DNA of 37,365 nucleotides from Mastigocoleus testarum BC008 (GTDB lineage Bacteria > Cyanobacteriota > Cyanobacteriia > Cyanobacteriales > Nostocaceae): contig NZ_LMTZ01000010.1 of the NCBI RefSeq assembly GCF_001456025.1, positions 1,981 through 39,345 of the forward strand. The letters run 5' to 3'. The notes beneath the pieces are model-generated. The model was not told the DNA's origin, ran no database searches, and saw only the letters and a list, made by a program, of their open reading frames with translations. Numbering within the stretch: the first letter of the stretch is position 1; each line of letters starts with the position of its first letter. A program made the position numbers and the translations under genes. Of this stretch, positions 1-8,033 are shown piece by piece.

Positions 1-91
1 CCAATTACCAATTACCAATTAACAATTACCAATTACCAATTACCAATTAACAATTACCAATTACCAATTACCAATTAACAATTACCAATTA
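1..91. repeat. Heptamer tandem repeat (STRR), unit CCAATTA
   Basis: Thirteen 7-bp units in a row. Three CCAATTA units are followed by one ACAATTA unit, giving a 28-bp higher-order period that recurs three times. The tract continues off the left edge and runs into the stop codon of the minus-strand gene at 82-918. Heptameric STRRs are a known feature of filamentous cyanobacterial genomes. Confidence 0.95.
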
Positions 92-918
92 CCAAATTTA
101 GCAATATTTTGCCACTCCAACTCAGAAAGTGGATTTATTTCAAATTTTATTCCAAAACAGTCAATAGCCGAATCAACTAAAGTATTAACTATCTTTTCAA
201 GGTTAACTTTTTTGAAGTTAAATTCTTGAGAGCTAAATTCTTGAGAGTTAAATTTTTCAGAACTCAGTTCTTCTAGACGGTTATTTGCTGTTTCTAAACC
301 ATAACTTTCTAAAATATCTGGAAGCTTCACTAAAGTAAATGGCTCTGCATCAAAAACTTGAGCAAATAATTCTGGATCTGGTTTTAAACGTATAGAACCA
401 TGTTGCAGAATCACATTACCTTTTCGTAACTGAGCGCTACCAATGAATTTTGTGCGATCGGGTAAAATTAAATCTGCACTTGTTGCTGTTCCAAAACAGT
501 TGGGATTATGGATGTAACCCCGTCCAGCAGTACCATAATGCAGATCTAAACCTAATTTTTGCCAACCTTGAATCAAAAATGTGCAGATTTTTTTGTATGC
601 TTCAATGCGACTACCTGGAACATCGGATGTGACAACAGCGTAAGTTAGATCGCCTTGATGTAAAACTGCTCTTCCACCGGTAGGACGTCGTACCAAATCT
701 AATTTTTGACCTTTCCAAGTCAGATTTTCCCAATGCAGGGGATATTTTTTTTGATGGTAACCTAAGGAAATAGTTGGTGATGACCAAATATAAAACCTCA
801 GAGTTGGTGGATGGTTCCCCAATAAATGTTGTTCTAACAACCAGCGATCTATAGCCATCTGGACTTCTCCAGAAGCTTCTAATAAAGGAATTAGTCGCCA
901 AGTTTGGTTATTGTTCAA
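82..918 (-). CDS. Lipoate/octanoate-protein ligase family protein (LplA/LipM-like)
   Basis: 278 aa. The fold family transfers lipoyl, octanoyl or biotinyl groups to lysines of carrier domains in the cytoplasm. The signature RRPTGGRAVLH is at residues 77-87, followed by a DLTYAV strand. C141 in NPNCFGTATSADL resembles the acyl-accepting cysteine of LipM-type octanoyltransferases. K157 (TKFIGSAQLRKG) matches the conserved lysine of the family, so an octanoyltransferase role is as likely as ligase. The start is TTG at 918; the next Met (residue 21, MAIDRW) would cut into the first family helix, so TTG is preferred. Residues about 219-234 are encoded by a 15-bp tandem repeat. The last residues (GNW) and the TAA stop lie in the heptamer repeat at the window edge, so the C-terminus appears to have been re-terminated by the repeat. 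The family is secure; the exact substrate is not. Confidence 0.88.
   Translation of the reverse strand: MNNNQTWRLIPLLEASGEVQMAIDRWLLEQHLLGNHPPTLRFYIWSSPTISLGYHQKKYPLHWENLTWKGQKLDLVRRPTGGRAVLHQGDLTYAVVTSDVPGSRIEAYKKICTFLIQGWQKLGLDLHYGTAGRGYIHNPNCFGTATSADLILPDRTKFIGSAQLRKGNVILQHGSIRLKPDPELFAQVFDAEPFTLVKLPDILESYGLETANNRLEELSSEKFNSQEFSSQEFNFKKVNLEKIVNTLVDSAIDCFGIKFEINPLSELEWQNIAKFGNW
219..263. repeat. 15-bp tandem repeat inside the lipoate-ligase-family gene
   Basis: Three consecutive 15-bp units (219-233, 234-248, 249-263), the first two differing at one base, the third more diverged. They encode an FNSQE/FSSQE/FNFKK-like stretch in a variable loop. The length is a multiple of three, so the frame is kept. 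Confidence 0.85.
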
Positions 919-1073
919 GGTTTAGATTTGGAAGTTGGGTTTCAAGTTTGGATTCAAGGTTTGAGGGATGTGAGGAGAAGTTGAGGAAACTAAATCTTGG
1001 GTCAAATAAATATTATTAGTTAACCCCCGCATAAATGACGGGAGATTATAACAAAATTTAGATGATACCAAGC

Positions 1074-1574
1074 TTAAGCCATACCAAATTCAGCTTCTAG
1101 TGGTTCATCGCTATCATCAGCAATGGTTGCGACAATAGTAATAAGACGAGAAACTTCTCCAGGAGATAATTCAGCTAGAGTCCGGGTGGAGATTACCACA
1201 ACTTGGTTTTCAATAATCCCAAAACGCGCTTCAAAAGTGCTAGTACAGTTCATTTCCAATAACTGTCGCATCATTTTTGGTTCATCTTTTGCAGGTAACT
1301 TGAGTACTGAAGACCAAACTGTTATTGTATCTTCATCGCTGGATCCTGTCAGTTGGACAAACACTTCAACTGTGCCATACTTAAATTTCCACAAGTAAGC
1401 ACCTTCTTGTGGATGACTGACCATCGCGCTGTTGTCTTCATCTAGAGTAGAAATAACATTTTCAATTACTTCTACATGATTTATGCTACTAGTATTGAAA
1501 AATACTTCATTAATACTGTCATCATTTATAGCTGATTCAGCACCCATGTTTTCAAGATCTACTTGGTTAGCCAT
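1074..1574 (-). CDS. YbjN-domain protein
   Basis: 166 aa, cytoplasmic, with no signal peptide or membrane segment. After an acidic, poorly conserved N-terminus of about 30 residues, the rest (VEVIENVISTLDEDN..., GAYLWKFKYGTVEVFVQL, ...RQLLEMN..., ARFGIIENQVVVIS) has the alternating strand/helix pattern and the LLxxN...F...ENQVVV motif of YbjN proteins. YbjN proteins share a fold with type III secretion chaperones and are common in cyanobacteria, where their role is unsettled. It is transcribed in the same direction as the lipoate-ligase-family gene, with about 155 bp between. Start ATG at 1574. The call rests on overall pattern, not on catalytic residues. Confidence 0.72.
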   Translation of the reverse strand: MANQVDLENMGAESAINDDSINEVFFNTSSINHVEVIENVISTLDEDNSAMVSHPQEGAYLWKFKYGTVEVFVQLTGSSDEDTITVWSSVLKLPAKDEPKMMRQLLEMNCTSTFEARFGIIENQVVVISTRTLAELSPGEVSRLITIVATIADDSDEPLEAEFGMA

Positions 1575-1676
1575 ACAGATTTACCCTCAAAATTATGATA
1601 ATTCCACACCTAATTTATAGCTTGAGAATCAAGAACGTGGAGTAGGTTTGATAGTTTATGAGGATTATGGAAAAAA

Positions 1677-1697
1677 CCCCGGCACTTTAGTCCGGGG
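1677..1697 (+). repeat. GC-rich hairpin at the left end of the TnpB element
   Basis: Stem CCCCGG/CCGGGG closed by a bulged C and an AC/GT pair over a TTTA loop. In IS200/IS605 elements subterminal hairpins are bound by TnpA as single strands. A second hairpin, GCAGAA-TTTA-TTCTGC, follows at 1711-1726. The first could also terminate upstream transcription. Confidence 0.7.
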
Positions 1698-1784
1698 ATG
1701 AATACTAATAGCAGAATTTATTCTGCCTTAATTGTGATTTGTCAATTTAGCTAAATGGATTAGCATAAATAGAGTAGTTGTAGT

Positions 1785-3053
1785 GTGGGGTCGATGAGGA
1801 TATTTGAGTTCAAACTAAAAGGAAAAGAAAAGCAGTTTTGCCGTGTTGACAATGCTATTCGTACCAGTCAATTTGTGCGTAACAAATGTTTACGGTACTG
1901 GATAGACAATAAGGATAAAAAAGTCAATAAATATGCATTGAATAAATATTGTGTGGTGTTGGCTGCTAAATTTCCTTTCGCGGACGAACTCAACTCAATG
2001 GCTCGTCAATCTGCTGCTGAGCGTGCTTGGAGTGCAATTAGCCGGTTTTACGATAATTGTAAGAAGAAGATTAAGGGTAAGAAAGGATTTCCTAAGTTTA
2101 AGAAACATTCACGCTCGGTTGAGTATAAAACCAGTGGTTGGAAGCTTTCTGACAATAGGAAGTATTTAACTATCACTGACAACAAAGGTATTGGGACCTT
2201 TAAACTTGTTGGAACTCATGACTTGCATTTCTACAATATAAAGCAAATTAAACGAGTTCGTTTAGTGCGCCGCGCTGATGGATATTACGCGCAATTTGCA
2301 ATTGATGTAGATGTCAAGATTGAGACAGAACCAAACAAAAAGATGATTGGGATAGATTTAGGACTGAAATATTTCATTGCCGACAGTAATGGTAATGTAG
2401 AAGCTAGTCCTAATTTTTACCGCAAATCTGAGAAACAGTTAAATCGTGCAAACCGTAAGAAATCCAAGAAGTACAGCAAGACTAGGAAACAAGCTAAGAA
2501 ACCACAATCTAACAACTACCATAAAGCTAGAAATAGGTATGCCCGAAAGCATTTAAGAGTAAGTAGGCAACGTAAAGAGTATTGCAAGAGACTGGCATAC
2601 TACGTAATCCAATCTAACGATTTGGTCGCCTATGAAGACTTGAATGTCAAGGGTATGGTTCGTAACCGACATCTAGCTAAATCAATTAGTGATGCTGGCT
2701 GGTCAACTTTCCGTGATTGGGTTGAATATTTTGGTCTGAAATATGGAAAGGTGACTATTGCTGTACCTCCGCACAACACGAGTCAAGATTGCTCTAACTG
2801 TGGTGAAAAAGTAAAAAAATCTTTGTCTACAAGAACTCATGTTTGTCCTCATTGTGGATTTGTGGAAGATAGAGACGTGAATGCTGGAATCAATATATTG
2901 AAGCGAGGACTAAGTACTGTGGGGCACACAGGAACCTACGCTTGGGGAGATTTGCCCTCTTGGGATGTTGGTGTAAACCTGCATTCTAACGGCGAGTCCG
3001 TGAACCAAGAATCCCCTGACTTATTGGATAAACCAAGCATCAGCACGGTTTAG
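1785..3053 (+). CDS. tnpB: TnpB, RNA-guided DNA endonuclease of an IS200/IS605-type element
   Basis: 422 aa from GTG at 1785; ATG at 1794 (MRIFEFK) is an equally good start. TnpB uses an RNA made from the element's right end (omega RNA) to cut DNA next to a short motif, helping the element persist. The RuvC-like triad is intact: D191 (IGIDLG), E284 (VAYEDLN) and D364 (DRDVNAG). The four-cysteine zinc knuckle is present: C336, C339, C354, C357. A basic insert (residues 221-265) precedes RuvC-II. The C-terminal tail (GLSTVGHTG...VNQESPDLLD) is the usual cyanobacterial form. Length is normal and there are no frameshifts, so it is probably active. No partner tnpA is adjacent. Confidence 0.95.
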   Translation: MGSMRIFEFKLKGKEKQFCRVDNAIRTSQFVRNKCLRYWIDNKDKKVNKYALNKYCVVLAAKFPFADELNSMARQSAAERAWSAISRFYDNCKKKIKGKKGFPKFKKHSRSVEYKTSGWKLSDNRKYLTITDNKGIGTFKLVGTHDLHFYNIKQIKRVRLVRRADGYYAQFAIDVDVKIETEPNKKMIGIDLGLKYFIADSNGNVEASPNFYRKSEKQLNRANRKKSKKYSKTRKQAKKPQSNNYHKARNRYARKHLRVSRQRKEYCKRLAYYVIQSNDLVAYEDLNVKGMVRNRHLAKSISDAGWSTFRDWVEYFGLKYGKVTIAVPPHNTSQDCSNCGEKVKKSLSTRTHVCPHCGFVEDRDVNAGINILKRGLSTVGHTGTYAWGDLPSWDVGVNLHSNGESVNQESPDLLDKPSISTV

Positions 3054-3071
3054 ATAGTCAGGGGAGTGTCA
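2950..3071 (+). ncRNA. Candidate omega RNA at the right end of the TnpB element
   Basis: In characterised TnpB elements the guide RNA scaffold overlaps the 3' end of tnpB and ends exactly at the right end; the guide is the flanking DNA. Here the 3' end of tnpB and the first bases after it hold the 8-bp pair CCCCTGAC/GTCAGGGG (3013-3020 with 3057-3064). The guide would start near 3072. The 5' limit is a guess. Confidence 0.45.
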
Positions 3072-3146
3072 AAAGATTCATACAAGATTAAATAATAATT
3101 GTTCAAGAGCAAGGCAAAATAGAAGCAGGTATATTATTGTCTTCAC

Positions 3147-4403
3147 ATGAGCTACTGTCTCAACCCAAATTGTCCCCAACCGCAAAACACTTCCAATGAG
3201 AAGTTTTGTTTGCATTGTGGTTCCAAATTGCTGCTCAAAGAACGTTATCGCGCAATTCAACCTATAGGACAAGGTGGTTTTGGCAGAACTTTTTTAGCTA
3301 GAGATGAAGATAAACCTTCAAAACCCTATTGTGTAATTAAGCAGTTATATCCTCAAGCCCAAGGAACGAGTACTTTACAAAAAGCTGCAGAATTATTTAC
3401 CCAAGAGGCGATGCGACTTGATGAATTGGGAAAACATCCACAAATTCCCGAGTTATTAGCATATTTTACCCAAGGCGATCGCCAGTACTTGGTTCAAGAA
3501 TTTATCAATGGACAAAATTTAACCCAAGAATTAGCACAAAATGGGGCTTTTCAAGAGCAACAAATACTAGAACTCCTACAGGATTTATTACCGGTACTAG
3601 AATATTGTCACCTCAGACAAGTAATTCACCGCGATATTAAACCTGAAAATATTATTCATAAAATCGATTCTGTAAGTTCTCCTGAATCATTCGAGGAAGG
3701 GGGAAATTTATTTCTGGTAGATTTTGGTGCTGCAAAAGTTGCAACTTATACGGCTCTGAATCGTACTGGAACAAGTATTGGTAGTCCTGAATATGTCGCT
3801 CCGGAACAAATGCGGGGGAAAGCTATTTTTGCAAGCGATATTTATAGTTTGGGTGTAACTTGCATTCATTTATTAACAGGACATTCTCCTTTTGATATAT
3901 ACGATGTGAATCATGGAGTTTGGGTTTGGCAAAAATACATCAAAAACCCTGTTAGTAAAAAGCTAGTCCAGATTTTGGATAAAATGCTTGCTCATATTCC
4001 TGCTCATCGATATCAAACTGTAGAAGAAGTTCAAGGGGATTTAAATTTAATATCCAAACCAATATCTAAACCAATATCTAAAGCAGTTTCGAAATCTGTA
4101 AGAAAGAAAAAATCTGTTAATCCATCTCCACCTGTACCCCCACCTGCAGTTCAAATACCTTCTAATCAAAAATCTCAGAGTCAAATAGATCGGGAATTAG
4201 AAGAAATGAAAACTATATTTCTGGGTGGTAAACCAAAAAATAATTCTTCCAATCAATCTAATCCAAAACCCAATCCAAAATCCAGTTCAAAATCCAGTTC
4301 AAAACCTAATTCACAATCTAAATCTTCATCTCGCAGTAAAGATAAAATTGATACAGAGCTAGATGAATTGAAAGCTAAATACCTTGGTAATAATGAGTTT
4401 TAG
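3147..4403 (+). CDS. Serine/threonine protein kinase with N-terminal zinc ribbon
   Basis: 418 aa. A small CxxxxC...CxxC zinc ribbon (C4, C9, C21, C24) precedes a complete Hanks-type kinase domain (about 34-300). The glycine loop is GQGGFG (41-46), the ATP lysine is in VIKQ (K65), the catalytic loop is HRDIKPEN (161-168), then DFG (192-194), APE (218-220) and DIYSLG (231-236). All catalytic residues are kept, so it should be active. No membrane segment is visible, so it is probably cytoplasmic. The tail (300-418) is low-complexity Ser/Pro/Lys/Asn and carries two copies of an IDxELxExKxxxLG motif (347-360 and 401-414), perhaps docking peptides. It starts about 75 bp after the TnpB element, which may have altered its promoter. 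Targets are unknown. Confidence 0.93.
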   Translation: MSYCLNPNCPQPQNTSNEKFCLHCGSKLLLKERYRAIQPIGQGGFGRTFLARDEDKPSKPYCVIKQLYPQAQGTSTLQKAAELFTQEAMRLDELGKHPQIPELLAYFTQGDRQYLVQEFINGQNLTQELAQNGAFQEQQILELLQDLLPVLEYCHLRQVIHRDIKPENIIHKIDSVSSPESFEEGGNLFLVDFGAAKVATYTALNRTGTSIGSPEYVAPEQMRGKAIFASDIYSLGVTCIHLLTGHSPFDIYDVNHGVWVWQKYIKNPVSKKLVQILDKMLAHIPAHRYQTVEEVQGDLNLISKPISKPISKAVSKSVRKKKSVNPSPPVPPPAVQIPSNQKSQSQIDRELEEMKTIFLGGKPKNNSSNQSNPKPNPKSSSKSSSKPNSQSKSSSRSKDKIDTELDELKAKYLGNNEF

Positions 4404-4473
4404 AGCGGTCAAAACCAACAATCGTACATTTTGATTTCTCAGAACTTGCACCACTTAAATGATATTTGAGTCT

Positions 4474-4995
4474 TTAGATGCACAATTTCTTAGACCAATC
4501 CTGCTGTCCTCTACCTTGATGACACTTATATTGAGAACCAATCCAAACCATTTTCCACGATTTACCGTCACTTCCGGATGCTTCAAAGTCGACACGAGTG
4601 CGGATTCCATGCACAGAATCATCTAGAAGACCAGTCTCAGTCACAAGTACGGTTACAAAATTTGGTGCAACTTTATTCACAATTACATCTCGCTGAAAAT
4701 TTCCTTCTTGAGGTTTTTCATCTGGTGGAGGAAAAGCTGCAGTTGCAATTGCTTTGGGGTCACTTTCTTTTAAAGATAAGGCTTTAGGAAGTTTATTGAG
4801 TTTAATTATATTGTAATTTTCCCGTTCTTTTGTAGCTTGAGCGATACCAACTGTGGACGAACCTTCTTGAATATCTGTTACAGGAGATGTAATGGGTGGA
4901 ACTGACAAGTCATCTGCTAATTTTTTGGGTTCTGACGAACAAGCCACTAAAGATAATGTACTAAATAGCACAATCATTAAGATGTATTTATTCAT
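4474..4995 (-). CDS. Hypothetical lipoprotein
   Basis: 173 aa. The N-terminus is a type II signal peptide: MNKYI, a hydrophobic core, then the lipobox LVAC with C19 as the acylated cysteine, followed by SSEPKK. The mature protein is expected to be membrane-anchored and to face the periplasm. The C-terminal half (DVIVNKVAPNFVTVLVTETGL...RTRVDFEASGSDGKSWKMVWIGSQYKC) reads as a compact beta-rich domain ending in CHQGRGQQDW. The family is not recognised. It is convergent with the kinase gene, about 70 bp away. Start ATG at 4995. Confidence 0.75.
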   Translation of the reverse strand: MNKYILMIVLFSTLSLVACSSEPKKLADDLSVPPITSPVTDIQEGSSTVGIAQATKERENYNIIKLNKLPKALSLKESDPKAIATAAFPPPDEKPQEGNFQRDVIVNKVAPNFVTVLVTETGLLDDSVHGIRTRVDFEASGSDGKSWKMVWIGSQYKCHQGRGQQDWSKKLCI

Positions 4996-5070
4996 TTATT
5001 AAAACCATCTACGTGAATTACCAGCCAACATTTAATACCAGTTCGATAAATCATTGCAACAGATTCTCCG

Positions 5071-5103
5071 GTAAAGACGCCACAGGCTCTGCAACGTCTC
5101 TAC
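5071..5103. repeat. Interspersed palindrome of the AGAGACG/CGTCTCT family
   Basis: GTAAAGACG (5071-5079) pairs with CGTCTCTAC (5095-5103), 8 of 9 bases. Related copies lie at 5191-5244, 33722-33771 and 37181-37208. The short open frame spanning this repeat is not treated as a gene. Confidence 0.6.
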
Positions 5104-5190
5104 AAGGTGTCATGCACTCAACCGAAAACCGCTATATCTGTCTCATTATTTTTCCAAATTGGTATAAGATTTTGTTCGAACCCAAAATTA

Positions 5191-5244
5191 ATAGAGACGT
5201 ATTTGTTCACGGCTAATTGCAAGTTAATAAATTTACGTCTCTAT
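5191..5244. repeat. Perfect 11-bp inverted repeat downstream of the flotillin operon
   Basis: ATAGAGACGTA (5191-5201) and TACGTCTCTAT (5234-5244) are perfect inverted copies with a 32-base loop. They lie 31 bases past the stop of the minus-strand flotillin gene, so they could end that transcript, but there is no clear U-tract. Same repeat family as 5071-5103. Confidence 0.75.
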
Positions 5245-5274
5245 AAAGCTTCTCTGATTCATTAATCGCAAAAA

Positions 5275-6561
5275 CTAAGAGCCATGGTGACGTTGCTGCT
5301 CTATTTTCACTTCTGCACTTTTGAGTTTTTTCCCTTCGCTTAATTGACTAATAATTTCTGCAACATCTAAACCGGTAGTTTGTCTCAACTGCTCGATAAA
5401 AGCCGCCATCTTAGTTGCATTACTACCACCATTACCATCAATCATGGTGACATTTTCCACTGCAACTTCAGGAATACTCGATGACATCGCTTTGAGCAAC
5501 ACATCTAATTTTTGCAGTAAGAAAATTTCTTTGGCGCTATCGCCAGCAGCTACCCAAGACTCAGCTAAGCTCTTAATACCATCAGCCTGTGCTTTCCCAT
5601 CTTCAACAATGCTAGCTGCATCACCCTTTGCTTTAGCGATCGCTCGTTCGCATTCGGCTTCAGCAGGTGCGAGCACATCTGCAATTAACTGCTGTTCTAC
5701 CTGTTTAATGCGCTCGGTTTGTACCGCAACTTCTGCTTGTGTCTTCGCAATTTGCGTTCCTACAGTAGCTTCCGCTTCCGCTACTAATGCTACTCGTTTG
5801 GAAAGTGCATTTCTTACCCGTCTTTCTGCATCAGCTTTTGTAACTTCCAATTCTTTTTCTATTTTTCGTAGAGCTACTAACTTTTCGTTTTCTGAACTGC
5901 GAATTTCGGATTTTGCTTTGGCTTTTGCTTCTCCGATCCGTGCATTACGTAGCAATTCAGCTTGTTGTTTGCGTCCCAGAGAGTCGAGGTAATGGACATC
6001 ATCAGAAATATTTTGGATTTGCAAACTATCCAAAGCTAAACCCAGTTTTTCTAAATCGTCTTCAGCTTCTTCTAATAAACTTTTAGCAAAAGCAATCTTA
6101 TCTTCGTTTACCTGTTCTGGTGTCAAACTTGCGAGAACACCCCGGAGATTACCTTCTAAGGTTTCCTTTGCAAGTTGTTCTATTTGTTTGCGACTTTTAC
6201 CTAACAGGCGTTCAATTGCATTGTGAAGAACTGGTTCTTCTCCAGCAATTTTGATGTTTGCAACCCCTTCAACTGTGAGGGGAATACCGCCTTTTGAGTA
6301 AGCATTTGCTACCTTAAGGTCAATAATCATGTTGCTCAAATCCATGCGGAAAGTCCGCTCCAACAATGGGGTTTGAATACTACTACCACCTTTAACTAGG
6401 CGATATCCGACCTGACCACCAGTAGAAGTTCTATGTTTACCACCAGCAAAAATTAATACTTCATTCGGCTGACAGATATGATAAAAGTAACGAATTATCC
6501 AGTAAGTTGCTGCCGAACCTGCGCCGAAAATACCTAGGAGTAAACTGATTATTTCTATCAT
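5275..6561 (-). CDS. Flotillin-like SPFH-domain protein, second of a pair
   Basis: 428 aa. One N-terminal membrane segment (about 4-26) leads into an SPFH/band-7 domain (about 30-200; CQPNEVLIFAGG, then VANAYSKGGIPLTVEGVANIKI). A long Ala/Glu-rich coiled coil follows (about 190-340; KAKAKSEIRSSENEK, AEAEATVGTQIAKTQAEV). The C-terminal part (EIFLLQKLDVLLKAM...NVTMIDGNG) is typical of flotillin/YqiK proteins. Such proteins form large ring or cage oligomers that organise membrane microdomains. It is the last gene of a minus-strand set with the second flotillin (90 bp upstream) and an NfeD-like gene, the classical flotillin-NfeD arrangement. The two flotillins are clearly paralogous and may hetero-oligomerise. 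Confidence 0.9.
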   Translation of the reverse strand: MIEIISLLLGIFGAGSAATYWIIRYFYHICQPNEVLIFAGGKHRTSTGGQVGYRLVKGGSSIQTPLLERTFRMDLSNMIIDLKVANAYSKGGIPLTVEGVANIKIAGEEPVLHNAIERLLGKSRKQIEQLAKETLEGNLRGVLASLTPEQVNEDKIAFAKSLLEEAEDDLEKLGLALDSLQIQNISDDVHYLDSLGRKQQAELLRNARIGEAKAKAKSEIRSSENEKLVALRKIEKELEVTKADAERRVRNALSKRVALVAEAEATVGTQIAKTQAEVAVQTERIKQVEQQLIADVLAPAEAECERAIAKAKGDAASIVEDGKAQADGIKSLAESWVAAGDSAKEIFLLQKLDVLLKAMSSSIPEVAVENVTMIDGNGGSNATKMAAFIEQLRQTTGLDVAEIISQLSEGKKLKSAEVKIEQQRHHGS

Positions 6562-6594
6562 TTTTATCTATTATTTGTAGTTAATGATTGACTT

Positions 6595-6648
6595 TTGAGA
6601 ATTAAATTGGAATTGAGAATTAAATTGGAATTGAGAATTAAATGGGAA
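6595..6648. repeat. 18-bp tandem repeat between the two flotillin genes
   Basis: Three units of TTGAGAATTAAATTGGAA at 6595-6612, 6613-6630 and 6631-6648; the third has one change. The repeat fills most of the 90-bp gap. Confidence 0.9.
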
Positions 6649-6651
6649 TAA

Positions 6652-8013
6652 CTAACTTTCAACAGCTTTATTGCTAGTTAGAGTTCCAATGACATCAATG
6701 CCAATAGTCTGATGAATGCTCTCTAGATACTGATTTAATATTGCTGGGTAAACTTTGACTAGACTTGCTAAGGATTTACCATCGCCGTTATCTACAACAT
6801 TAATTTTATCCAGTTGGAGTCTTCCGGGAATTTCCACTGCTTCAGAAAGGATTTGTTCAATTTTTTGAATTAAAAATAACTGTGATGCATCAGTACCAGT
6901 TTCTTGCCATACCAGAGAAAGCATTTCATTAACTAGAGCAGCAGCTTTCGCATTTTCAGCAATTACAGCCGCCTCACCACGGGCTTGTAGTTCTTGTGCT
7001 TGTTGTTGTGCTTTTGCTGGAAGTACTTCATCAGCTTCCAAGCGCAAACGTTCTAACTCTGCACGTAATTGTTGTAATTTTTGCTCGAATAATGCGCGTT
7101 TTTCCTTAGCTGTGGCAATGCTAACTTCTTCTTCCGAACGTGCTTTTTGTTCTAATTTGGCTTTAAATTCCCGTAGTTCATTTTCTTTTTCCTGAACTAT
7201 AATCTGATTTTGAGTTTTAGCAACTTCTGCTTCTTGTTGACATTGGGCTTCTACTTGTTCCGCTTCGCGAATAGCGTCCGATTCAGCAATCTCTGCATCT
7301 CTAACAATTGCTGCAATGCGGCTACGACTGATAGAACTGAGATAACCTACGTTATCAGAAACACTCTGGATTTTCAAAGTATCAATTTGTAAACCCAATT
7401 TCATCAAATCGCGACTAACATCTGAAGTAATACGTTCGACAAATTGTAAACGGTCTTCATTCACTTGTTCTGGAGTTAGAGCCGCAACAACCCCCCGTAG
7501 GTTACCCTCTAGGGTTTCCCTTGCTACTCGGAGAATTTTTTTGCGATCGCTCTCTAAAAATCTTTCAATCGCATTACCAACAATTGTTGGGTCGCTCGAT
7601 AATTTAACGTTAGCAATAGCTTGAATATTTAATGGCGTCCCACCTTTGGAATAGGCATTCTTCACCTCCACGGGAACGGGCATAGTAGTTACGTCCATGC
7701 GTTTAACTGTTTCCACGATGGGAATACGAATCGCCCGACCGCCAGCTAAAACTCGATATCCTAATTCCTGTCCGTCTCTGGTTTTCCACTTCCGACCAGA
7801 AATAACCAGCACTTCATTGGGCTTGCAAATACACAAACAAGATTTGATAAACCACACAAATAAAACGACACCAAATATACCCAAAGCAATCGGTAAGCTG
7901 GTGATAAGTGCTCCATCAATCTGGCTTCTTTGGATATGCAAAGGATTTCTGGGTTCAACTTGTGCAACAGTTACTGTTTGAGGGTTTTGTTGTAAAAAAT
8001 ATTTCATTGACAT
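6652..8013 (-). CDS. Flotillin-like SPFH-domain protein, first of a pair
   Basis: 453 aa from ATG at 8013 (MSMKYFLQQN). The frame stays open to 8094, but the extra 27 residues are the translation of a heptamer repeat (AGTAAGR) and are probably not protein, so 8013 is chosen; 8007 is an alternative. A membrane segment lies at about residues 38-60 (ALITSLPIALGIFGVVLFVW), followed by CICKPNEVLVISG, which opens the SPFH domain and is matched by CQPNEVLIFAGG in its paralogue. Then come ALTPEQVNEDRLQF and a Glu/Gln/Ala coiled coil (AEVAKTQNQIIVQEKENE, RAELERLRLEADEVLPAKAQQQAQE). The C-terminus has FLIQKIEQILSEA and INVVDNGDG. It is predicted to form membrane microdomain scaffolds with the neighbouring flotillin and NfeD-like protein. 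Confidence 0.9.
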   Translation of the reverse strand: MSMKYFLQQNPQTVTVAQVEPRNPLHIQRSQIDGALITSLPIALGIFGVVLFVWFIKSCLCICKPNEVLVISGRKWKTRDGQELGYRVLAGGRAIRIPIVETVKRMDVTTMPVPVEVKNAYSKGGTPLNIQAIANVKLSSDPTIVGNAIERFLESDRKKILRVARETLEGNLRGVVAALTPEQVNEDRLQFVERITSDVSRDLMKLGLQIDTLKIQSVSDNVGYLSSISRSRIAAIVRDAEIAESDAIREAEQVEAQCQQEAEVAKTQNQIIVQEKENELREFKAKLEQKARSEEEVSIATAKEKRALFEQKLQQLRAELERLRLEADEVLPAKAQQQAQELQARGEAAVIAENAKAAALVNEMLSLVWQETGTDASQLFLIQKIEQILSEAVEIPGRLQLDKINVVDNGDGKSLASLVKVYPAILNQYLESIHQTIGIDVIGTLTSNKAVES

Positions 8014-8033
8014 GGATTTTTTATAAGTAATGA

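Larger units (their letters stand above)
1670..3072 (+). mobile_element. TnpB-only IS200/IS605-type element (IS1341-like)
   Basis: Approximate limits. The left end holds two hairpins, 1677-1697 (CCCCGG/CCGGGG, bulged) and 1711-1726 (GCAGAA/TTCTGC). The right end holds the pair CCCCTGAC (3013-3020) and GTCAGGGG (3057-3064), followed by GAGTGTCAA, a typical right terminus of cyanobacterial OrfB elements. There are no long terminal inverted repeats and no target duplication, as expected for this family. No tnpA is present, so movement would need a Y1 transposase in trans. It lies between the YbjN-like gene and the kinase and breaks neither. Exact boundaries are inferred. Confidence 0.75.

Noticed and set aside
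1..91. CRISPR array
   Set aside because: Units are 7 bp without spacers; it is an STRR, and no cas gene is present.
5161..5200. tRNA T-loop-like GTTCGAACCC
   Set aside because: No acceptor, D or anticodon arms can be built around it.
5013..5216. 67-codon plus-strand open frame
   Set aside because: Mostly made of the AGAGACG palindromic repeat and its flank; no domain, no ribosome site, not protein-like.
5444..5992. 182-codon plus-strand open frame
   Set aside because: Antisense shadow of the flotillin coiled coil; Ala/Ser-rich composition comes from the opposite-strand codons.
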